Notes under the pieces: generated by a model
Database searches by the model: none
What the model was told of the DNA's origin: nothing
The model's input: only the letters and a program-made list of their open reading frames with translations
Part shown: positions 58,153-64,000 of the stretch, piece after piece
Layout of the letters: each line of letters opens with the position of its first letter
Position numbering within the stretch: the first letter of the stretch is position 1
NCBI RefSeq assembly: GCF_014650555.1
Contig: NZ_BMVE01000005.1
Location: 310,001 to 374,000, forward strand
Reading direction: 5' to 3'
Length of the DNA: 64,000 nucleotides
Origin: Streptomyces goshikiensis
GTDB taxonomy: Bacteria > Actinomycetota > Actinomycetes > Streptomycetales > Streptomycetaceae
Program-made: the position numbers and the translations under genes

Positions 58153-59123
58153 AGTTTGTTCACTTCCGCATTCCGGGCCGGGTCGGTCTGCTTGATGCCG
58201 GCGGGGAGGAAGCCGGTCTGGCCCTTCTCCGCCAGTTCCTTCAGGTGCGCCCGGTACTCCTCCGGCGAGACGACCTTCACGTTGAAGAGCATCCGGGAGT
58301 GGTCGACACCGCAGAGTTCGGCGCACTTGCCGACGAAGGTGCCTTCCTGGCTGGGCGTGACCTCGAAGACGTTGGTGTGGCCCGGGATGACGTCCTGCTT
58401 GAACAGGAAGGGGACCACCCAGAAGGAGTGGATGACGTCGTTCGACGACAGGATGAAGCGGACCTTCTCACCCTTGGGCAGGTAGAGGGTCGGACCCGGG
58501 TTGTTCGTGTCCGGGTTGCGCTCACCGGGGACACCCTTGGTGTAGACGCCCTCGGCGCCCGCCGGGAAGTCCTTGGTGAAGCGGTCCGGGATGGAGGCGA
58601 GCTCCTTGGGGACCTCGCCCGCCTTCGGGGTCACGGCGTCACCGTCGACGTTCTCGATGTAGTTGAAGCCCCAGCTCCACTGGTAGCCGACCACGTTGAT
58701 CGTGTGGGCCGGCTTCGGGGTGAGCGCGAGCAGCTTCGACTCGTCACGAGCGGTGAAGTAGAAGAGCACCGAGACGATGATGAGCGGGACCACGGTGTAC
58801 AGCGCCTCGATGGGCATGTTGTACCGGGTCTGCGGGGGGACCTCCACCTTCGTCCGGCTGCGCCGGTGGAAGATGACGCTCCAGATGATCAGGCCCCAGA
58901 CCAGGATGCCCGTGATGAGAGCAGCTGCCCACGACCCCTGCCACAGGGACAGGATGCGAGGCGCCTCCTCCGTGACCGGATAGGGCATTCCGAGGCGGGG
59001 GAAGTCTTGCCAGTTGTACGAGCAACCAGTGGCGGTCGCCAGGACCGCGCCCGCAGTCAGCGCCTGGAGCAGCTTCCGCCGCATCGGGCGCCGCGGCGAG
59101 CGGTCGGAGCCGTAGGGACTCAC
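58149..59123 (-). CDS. ctaC: cytochrome c oxidase subunit II
   Basis: A 324-residue protein. Lipobox cysteine C34 (ATATGC), two membrane helices, then the cupredoxin domain with the CuA ligands C267, E269, C271, H275 and M278 (CAELCGVDHSRM) and His in DVIHSFWVVPFL. VGYQWSWGFNYIEN carries the aromatic electron entry. GTG 59123 (MSPYGSDRS) follows GGGAAGG at 6 bases. First gene of ctaCDF. The 283-base region upstream holds its promoter and that of the plus-strand fusion gene. Confidence 0.98.
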   Translation of the reverse strand: MSPYGSDRSPRRPMRRKLLQALTAGAVLATATGCSYNWQDFPRLGMPYPVTEEAPRILSLWQGSWAAALITGILVWGLIIWSVIFHRRSRTKVEVPPQTRYNMPIEALYTVVPLIIVSVLFYFTARDESKLLALTPKPAHTINVVGYQWSWGFNYIENVDGDAVTPKAGEVPKELASIPDRFTKDFPAGAEGVYTKGVPGERNPDTNNPGPTLYLPKGEKVRFILSSNDVIHSFWVVPFLFKQDVIPGHTNVFEVTPSQEGTFVGKCAELCGVDHSRMLFNVKVVSPEEYRAHLKELAEKGQTGFLPAGIKQTDPARNAEVNKL

Positions 59124-59406
59124 GTAGCGCCTTCCCGAGAGTCTCGGCCCGCGCGGCCGGGCGCGGCCGTATTCGGGTCGGTCGCCGGCCCTGACGCAGG
59201 CAGGGGTTTGGATGTTTATGCGGACCAAACCCTACTGGACGCTATTTGGGGTCGCGCGGGGAGGGTGCCCAACGCGCCGCTACTGCCCCCGAAGGGATGG
59301 ATCCGCCGTCTGGGGGACGGTCCATCCAGCCCTGAATGGTGGGCTCCGGTGGCCTTCTGACGGCCCCTGACCTCGAAGGTCACCCGTCGGCGGCTAGCGT
59401 GGCCGG

Positions 59407-60789
59407 ATGCCGTACTTCGACACCGCGTCCGCCGCCCCGCTGCACCCCGTGGCCCGTCAGGCGCTGCATGCCGCCCTGGACGAGGGATGGGCCGATCCGG
59501 CCCGGCTCTACCGGGAGGGACGGCGCGCCAGGCTGCTGCTGGACGCCGCGCGGGAGGCGGCCGCCGAGGCGGTGGGCTGTCGTCCCGACGAGCTCGTGTT
59601 CACTCCTTCGGGGACGCACGCGGTTCACTCGGGCGTCGCGGGGGCGCTCGCCGGGCGCCGGCGGGTCGGCGGGCATCTGATCGTGTCGGCGGTCGAACAC
59701 AGTTCCGTACTGCACGCGGCGGAGCTCCACGCGGCGTCCGGCGGCTCGGTGACGGAGGTCCCGGTCGGCCGGACGGGGGCGGTCGCGCCGGAGGGGTACG
59801 CGGCGGCGCTGGCCTCCGGGACGGCGCTGGCCTGCCTCCAGTCCGCCAACCACGAGGTGGGCACGGTCCAGCCGGTGGCGGAGGTGGCTGAGCTCTGCGG
59901 GGCGGCCGGGGTGCCGTTGCTCGTCGACGCGGCGCAGTCGCTGGGCTGGGGGCCGGTGGAGGGGGCCTGGTCGATCCTGACGGGCAGCGCGCACAAGTGG
60001 GGCGGCCCGCCCGGGGTCGGTCTGCTGGCGGTGCGCAAGGGGGTCCGCTTCTCGCCCCAAGGTCCGGCGGACGAGCGGGAGTCGGGGCGCTCCCCCGGCT
60101 TCGGGAACCTCCCGGCGATCGTCGCCGCGGCGGCGTCGCTGCGGGCCGTACGGGCCGAGGCGGAGGCGGAGGCGGCCCGGCTGCGGGTGCTGGTGGACCG
60201 GATCCGGCGGCGGGTGGCGCGGCTGGTGCCGGACGTGGAGGTGGTGGGCGACGCGGAGCGGCGGCTGCCGCACCTGGTCACCTTCTCCTGCCTGTACGTG
60301 GACGGGGAGACCCTGTTGCACGAGCTGGACCGCGCGGGGTACTCGGTGTCCTCGGGGTCCTCCTGCACCAGCTCGACCCTGACCCCGAGTCATGTGCTGC
60401 GGGCGATGGGGGTCCTGTCGGAGGGCAACGTACGGGTCTCGCTGCCGGCCGGGACGACGGCGCAGGAGGTCAACGGCTTCCTGGAGCTGCTGCCGGGTGT
60501 GGTGGCGGGGGTCCGGGAGAAGCTGGGCGTGGCGGAGCCGGTGGCGGCGGCCGAGCCGGTGGCGGAGTCCCTGGAGGTCGACGCGCTGGGGCTGCGGTGC
60601 CCGCAGCCGGTGATCGAGCTGGCCCGGGTGATCACCTCGGTGCCGGTCGGCGGGACCGTGACCGTCCTGTCGGACGACGAGGTCGCGCGGCTGGACATCC
60701 CGGCGTGGTGCGCGCTGCGGGGCCACGCGTACCTGGGCGAGTCCCCCCGCGGGCAGGGCGTGGCGTACGCGGTGCGCCGGCTGCGCTGA
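59407..60789 (+). CDS. cysteine desulfurase-TusA fusion
   Basis: A 460-residue fusion. Residues 1-370 form an IscS/NifS-like class V enzyme: VEHSSVLHAAELHA, LLVDAAQSLGWGP, PLP Lys K197 (GSAHKWGGPPG) and the persulfide C320 in SVSSGSSCTSSTL. After an Ala/Glu/Pro linker (375-388) comes a TusA/SirA domain, LEVDALGLRCPQPVIELARV, with C398 as acceptor. Cysteine sulfur can thus be passed within one chain. It lies divergent from ctaC. It may feed tRNA thiolation or Fe-S and molybdopterin synthesis (inference). Confidence 0.95.
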   Translation: MPYFDTASAAPLHPVARQALHAALDEGWADPARLYREGRRARLLLDAAREAAAEAVGCRPDELVFTPSGTHAVHSGVAGALAGRRRVGGHLIVSAVEHSSVLHAAELHAASGGSVTEVPVGRTGAVAPEGYAAALASGTALACLQSANHEVGTVQPVAEVAELCGAAGVPLLVDAAQSLGWGPVEGAWSILTGSAHKWGGPPGVGLLAVRKGVRFSPQGPADERESGRSPGFGNLPAIVAAAASLRAVRAEAEAEAARLRVLVDRIRRRVARLVPDVEVVGDAERRLPHLVTFSCLYVDGETLLHELDRAGYSVSSGSSCTSSTLTPSHVLRAMGVLSEGNVRVSLPAGTTAQEVNGFLELLPGVVAGVREKLGVAEPVAAAEPVAESLEVDALGLRCPQPVIELARVITSVPVGGTVTVLSDDEVARLDIPAWCALRGHAYLGESPRGQGVAYAVRRLR

Positions 60790-60804
60790 CGCCGGCTTCG
60801 GGGT

Positions 60805-60834
60805 GGGGCGGGGCGCCGGCCGGCGCCCCGCCCC
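60805..60834. terminator. 30-base perfect palindrome, bidirectional terminator
   Basis: GGGGCGGGGCGCCGG followed by its exact reverse complement, between the convergent desulfurase-TusA and PfkB-kinase genes. A loop of at least four bases would form at the centre. Position and strength fit a terminator for both genes. Confidence 0.8.
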
Positions 60835-60846
60835 GCTCCGAGGGGG

Positions 60847-61821
60847 CTACGCCAGGTGGGCGCGGACCTCGGTGGCCGCGCTCTCGCCGTAGGCCTTGGT
60901 GAAGCGCTCCATGAAGTGGGCGCGGGCCAGCGTGTACTCCTGGGTGCCCAGGGTCTCGATGACCAGCGTGGCCAGCATGCAGCCGACCTGCGCCGCCCGC
61001 TCCAGGCCGACGCCCCAGCCCAGCCCGGTGAGGAAACCGGCGCGGAAGGCGTCGCCGACGCCGGTGGGGTCGATCTTGGCGGTCTCCTCCGGGCAGCCGA
61101 CCACGATCGGGTCGTGGCCGACGCGCTCGATGCGGACGCCGTTGGAGCCCAGCGTCGTCACCCGGGTGCCGACCTTGGCGAGGATCTCTTCGTCCGTCCA
61201 GCCGGACTTCGACTCGATGAGCCCCTTCTCGTACTCGTTCGAGAAGAGGTACGTCGCGCCCTCCATCAGGGTGCGGATGTTCTCGCCGTCCATGCGGGCG
61301 ATCTGCTGCGAGAAGTCCGCCGCGAAGGGGATGCCCCGGGTCCGGCACTCCTCCGTGTGGCGGAGCATCGCCTCGGGGTCGTCCGCGCCGATGAGGACGA
61401 GGTCGAGTCCGCCGACCCGGTCGGCGACCGACTTCAGCTCGATCAGCCGGGCCTCGCTCATCGCGCCCGTGTAGAAGGAGCCGATCTGGTTGTGGTCGGA
61501 GTCCGTGGTGCACACGAAGCGCGCGGTGTGCAGCACCTCGGAGATCCGCACGGACTCGGTGTCGACGCCGTGCCGGTCCAGCCAGGCGCGGTACTCGTCG
61601 AAGTCGGAGCCCGCCGCGCCGACCAGGATCGGGCGGGTGCCGAGCTGCCCCATGCCGAAGCAGATGTTCGGGCCCACACCGCCTCTGCGGACGTCGAGGT
61701 TGTCGACAAGGAAGGAGAGGGAGACCGTGTGCAGCTGGTCCGCGACCAGCTGGTCGGCGAAACGGCCGGGGAAGGTCATGAGGTGGTCGGTGGCGATGGA
61801 GCCGGTGACTGCGATACGCAC
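60847..61821 (-). CDS. PfkB-family carbohydrate/adenosine kinase
   Basis: A 324-residue ribokinase-fold protein. GSIATDHLMTFPGRFADQLV, RRGGVGPNICFGMGQLG, GSDFDEYRAWLDRHGVDTES and the catalytic anion-hole motif KIDPTGVGDAFRAGFLTGLG. It closely resembles the actinobacterial adenosine kinase group (AdoK, Rv2202c), which lies near ctaC in mycobacteria too. GTG 61821 follows AGGAG at 10 bases. Adenosine as substrate is inference. Confidence 0.92.
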   Translation of the reverse strand: MRIAVTGSIATDHLMTFPGRFADQLVADQLHTVSLSFLVDNLDVRRGGVGPNICFGMGQLGTRPILVGAAGSDFDEYRAWLDRHGVDTESVRISEVLHTARFVCTTDSDHNQIGSFYTGAMSEARLIELKSVADRVGGLDLVLIGADDPEAMLRHTEECRTRGIPFAADFSQQIARMDGENIRTLMEGATYLFSNEYEKGLIESKSGWTDEEILAKVGTRVTTLGSNGVRIERVGHDPIVVGCPEETAKIDPTGVGDAFRAGFLTGLGWGVGLERAAQVGCMLATLVIETLGTQEYTLARAHFMERFTKAYGESAATEVRAHLA

Positions 61822-61953
61822 GGCGTGGACGCTCCTGCGAAGGAAGGCAAGCTGACAGTCAAAACTACCCGGTACCAGCGTCGATACCGAACGTATGAAA
61901 CTACCCCGTAGTAGCTCTTTCTTCGTCACCGACGGGGTGCCTACGGTGCCTCC

Positions 61954-62172
61954 ATGACCTACACGGATGAGTTCGGGTACACCGAGTACGCCTCCGAGGG
62001 GCGCCCCGGGTTCGCGCGGCTGCTGGGCGACTGCGCCCGGATGGCCCCGCACTGGGCGGTCCCGGCCGGGCCCCGGCCCGACCGGGTGGCGCCCTCGCAG
62101 ATCCACGGGATCAGCGTGCCGCCCGCCTCGGCCCGCCTGATCGCCGCCACGGCCGCGTACGGCGACCAGTAG
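61954..62172 (+). CDS. small protein, unknown
   Basis: A 72-residue protein, MTYTDEFGYTEYASEGRPGF, then LLGDCARMAPHWAVP and a C-terminal IHGISVPPASARLIAATAAY. No known domain and no membrane segment. Codon use is Streptomyces-like, but there is no good ribosome site before ATG 61954, so the mRNA may be leaderless. Probably a lineage-specific gene. Confidence 0.5.
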   Translation: MTYTDEFGYTEYASEGRPGFARLLGDCARMAPHWAVPAGPRPDRVAPSQIHGISVPPASARLIAATAAYGDQ

Positions 62173-62261
62173 ATCCACGGCAGGGAACCAGAAACGCTCC
62201 GGTTCCGTCACACCCGCATCAAGCCCGAAGCGACCAGCGGGACAGGCGAAGGAGCGATGCG

Positions 62262-63695
62262 GTGACCAGCGAAGAACCCCAACCCGACACGACACGCGGC
62301 GCACGACGGCGGCCGGCCTGGGCCATCGGCTCGATCGCGGCCGCCGTCCTGCTCGCGGGCGGCGGTACGGCGTACTGGGCGGCCACGGCCCACGGCGACG
62401 GCGGGAGCGGCGGCCGTACGGGTGACAACGCGGCCTCCGCGCCCCGTGTCGCGCCCTCGGGCCCGGGCATCGCCCCCGGCGAGCCGGACCCGGGCGGAGC
62501 CGGGGTGACGTACCGGGCCGAGGGCGACCTGCCGAAGGCCCCGGCGAGCGCGCCGGCCTACGCCTCCACGGGCGAGACCGGCTCGGAGGAGGTGGCCCGG
62601 CTCGCGGCGGCCCTCGGCATCGAGGGCGCCCCGCGGCTGTCCGGCGAGATGTGGCAGGCCGGGGAGGGCGGCGACGGCTCCGGCCCCCGGCTGACGGTGA
62701 ACCTCAAGGCCCCGGGCACCTGGAACTTCAGCCGCTACCAGCCGGGCAACGGCGCCGGGGACGACTGCGCGCGCGGCAAGGACACCTGTGGTCCGGGCAC
62801 GCTCCCCCTGGAGGCGGGCCCCGGCAAGGCGCCGAAGGGCGGGCCGGTGACCGAGGAGGCCGCCAAGACCGCCGCGGGCCCGGTACTCGCGGCCGCCGGC
62901 CAGGACGGCGCCGCGCTGGACGCCCGCGCCACCGAGGGTTCGGCCCGGGTCGTCACGGCGGACCCGGTGGTCGGCGGACTGCCCACGCGGGGCTGGTCCA
63001 CGAAGATCACCGTCGGCCCCGGCTCCGAGGTGCTGGCGGCGTCCGGCGAGCTGAAGGCCCCGGTCCGCGCGGGCGAGCAGAAGCTGGTCGGCGCGGCCGA
63101 GGCCCTGACCCGGCTGAACGCCAAGGGGAAGGGCCCTGACGACAGCGGCCCCGGCCCGAGCGGCTGCGCGACCTCGGTCCCGCTGGAGCCGGACGCCCCG
63201 GCCGGGTCCGGGCAGACCCCGCCGTGCAACCCGGAGCCCCGGCCGATGAAGCCGCCGCGGACCGAGACCGTACGGGGGGCCGTGCTCGGGCTGACGCCCG
63301 GGACGGTGGACGGGGCGCGGGGTCTGGTGCCGGCCTGGCTGTTCGAGGTGGCCGGCAAGGACGGCGCCCCGAACCACACGGTGGTCCAGCCGGCGGCGGC
63401 CGGGGACGACGCCCCGGCGCCCGGGAACGGACGGAGCGTGCCCGGATTCTCGTACGCGCAGGCCGACCGGAAGCTGACGGTGAACTTCTGGGGCAGCGCG
63501 TGCAGCACGTACGCCCTGGAGGCGCGGGAGGAGTCCGGTTCGGTCATGGTCAAGATCGTCGACACCCCGAACAAGCCGGGGCAGTCCTGCATCATGCTCG
63601 CGCAGGAGATGACCGTCACGGCCACGCTCCAGCAGCCGCTGGGCGACCGGAAGGTCCTCGACGCGACCTCGGGCAAGCCGCTCCCCCGCCAGTAG
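62262..63695 (+). CDS. membrane-anchored extracytoplasmic protein, unknown
   Basis: A 477-residue protein. One membrane segment (about 18-40, AWAIGSIAAAVLLAGGGTAY), then a Gly/Pro/Ala-rich exterior. It has short conserved-looking blocks: PGTWNFSRYQPGNG, a Cys pair in DDCARGKDTCGPG, GLPTRGWSTKITVGPGSEVL, LVPAWLFEVAG, VNFWGSACSTYALEA and NKPGQSCIMLAQEM. This resembles the common Streptomyces surface proteins of unknown function. GTG 62262 follows AAGGAG. A strong terminator follows. Confidence 0.85.
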   Translation: MTSEEPQPDTTRGARRRPAWAIGSIAAAVLLAGGGTAYWAATAHGDGGSGGRTGDNAASAPRVAPSGPGIAPGEPDPGGAGVTYRAEGDLPKAPASAPAYASTGETGSEEVARLAAALGIEGAPRLSGEMWQAGEGGDGSGPRLTVNLKAPGTWNFSRYQPGNGAGDDCARGKDTCGPGTLPLEAGPGKAPKGGPVTEEAAKTAAGPVLAAAGQDGAALDARATEGSARVVTADPVVGGLPTRGWSTKITVGPGSEVLAASGELKAPVRAGEQKLVGAAEALTRLNAKGKGPDDSGPGPSGCATSVPLEPDAPAGSGQTPPCNPEPRPMKPPRTETVRGAVLGLTPGTVDGARGLVPAWLFEVAGKDGAPNHTVVQPAAAGDDAPAPGNGRSVPGFSYAQADRKLTVNFWGSACSTYALEAREESGSVMVKIVDTPNKPGQSCIMLAQEMTVTATLQQPLGDRKVLDATSGKPLPRQ

Positions 63696-63723
63696 GCCGG
63701 CAGGCCGGCGGGAGACACGAACG

Positions 63724-63766
63724 CGGAAGGGCCCGGCCACCGTCTTGCGGTGGCCGGGCCCTTCCG
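63724..63766. terminator. 19-base-stem bidirectional terminator
   Basis: Stem CGGAAGGGCCCGGCCACCG / CGGTGGCCGGGCCCTTCCG, perfect over 19 bases, loop TCTTG. It lies between the convergent surface-protein gene and erpA, with T-rich sequence following on the plus strand. Confidence 0.9.
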
Positions 63767-63777
63767 TGTCTTCGGGC

Positions 63778-64000
63778 TTAGCTGAAGGAGTCGCCGCAGG
63801 CGCAGGAGCCCGTGGCGTTCGGGTTGTCGATCGTGAAGCCCTGCTTCTCGATGGTGTCGACGAAGTCGATCGAGGCACCGTGCAGGTACGGGGAGCTCAT
63901 CCGGTCCGTGACGACCTTGACGCCGTCGAAGTCCTTCACGACGTCGCCGTCGAGGGAGCGCTCGTCGAAGAAGAGCTGGTACCGCAGGCCGGAGCAGCCG
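63778..64000 (-). CDS. erpA: iron-sulfur cluster insertion protein ErpA (N-terminus cut by window edge)
   Basis: The C-terminal 73 residues of a HesB/IscA family protein. GCSGLRYQLFFDERSLDGDV holds the first cluster Cys; VKVVTDRMSSPYLHGASIDF follows, and NPNATGSCACGDSFS holds the CxC pair. The protein carries Fe-S clusters to apo-proteins. The start lies outside the window. It fits the sulfur and respiratory neighbourhood. Confidence 0.95.
   Translation of the reverse strand, partial: GCSGLRYQLFFDERSLDGDVVKDFDGVKVVTDRMSSPYLHGASIDFVDTIEKQGFTIDNPNATGSCACGDSFS

Overview
The window is a contiguous piece of a high-GC actinomycete chromosome, almost certainly Streptomyces. The evidence is strong third-position GC bias, frequent GTG starts, and a gene order matching the conserved core arm running from the edge of the division cluster through metF-thiE, thiOSG, bfr, the DAHP synthase gene, trpE, pfkA, glkA, fadD and trpD to the qcrCAB and ctaCDF respiratory genes. 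Sixty-one protein genes are called, plus a trp leader peptide. The first (TetR) and last (ErpA) genes are cut by the window edges. I saw no rRNA, tRNA, CRISPR array, insertion sequence or prophage. Coding is dense; the only gene-free stretch over 300 bases not counting leader ORFs is 48050-48505, which holds a SAM-IV type riboswitch leader and the trpD terminator.

Layout. 1-3451: a TetR-controlled ABC/YhgE-Pip membrane operon on the minus strand with a perfect operator palindrome. 3648-7914: HEPN protein, methyltransferase, DUF3040, DUF4126 and a CrtI-like flavoprotein. 7922-14765: a repeat-tailed membrane protein, metF, thiE, an Rv2175c-type DNA-binding protein, a ferredoxin-reductase-like enzyme and the TPP-riboswitch-led thiO-thiS-thiG operon. 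14855-18805: PASTA kinase, endonuclease IV, DUF4396 and a sulfite-oxidase-like enzyme. 18980-19826: bacterioferritin and its ferredoxin, with an iron box. 19907-23430: type II DAHP synthase and an attenuator-controlled fused anthranilate synthase. 23512-29225: phosphofructokinase, a MacRS-like two-component system, an acyltransferase, an esterase and a membrane protein. 29290-34540: EEP hydrolase, glucokinase, DUF5304, ArsA-like ATPase, START-like protein and metallophosphoesterase. 34770-39986: acyl-CoA ligase, secreted cholesterol oxidase, PimB-like glycosyltransferase and a membrane glutaredoxin. 40030-46620: HExxH lipoprotein, two NlpC/P60 hydrolases, NYN protein, zinc-ribbon protein, rhomboid protease and a lone Lrp ligand domain. 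46640-59123: SAM-IV-controlled class V aminotransferase, trpD, ctaE-qcrCAB, a pseudo-receiver, an L,D-transpeptidase and ctaCDF. 59407-64000: a cysteine desulfurase-TusA fusion, a PfkB kinase, two unknown proteins and erpA.

How the genes fit together. The right third supplies the cytochrome bcc-aa3 supercomplex (QcrCAB, CtaCDEF) with nearby sulfur and Fe-S functions (desulfurase-TusA, ErpA). Aromatic amino acid synthesis is represented at three points (DAHP synthase, TrpE-G, TrpD). Carbon entry is represented by GlkA and PfkA. Several genes carry readable RNA or DNA control: TPP riboswitch (thiO), SAM-IV riboswitch with a terminator (class V aminotransferase), Trp-codon attenuator (trpE), DmdR/IdeR-type iron box (bfd) and TetR operator (ABC operon). 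Nothing here is clearly a wholly new system. The least explained items are a degenerate ABC ATPase, a HEPN-methyltransferase pair, an ArsA-like ATPase with an altered P-loop, a receiver-like protein lacking the switch residues, and a phosphofructokinase with pyrophosphate-type specificity residues.
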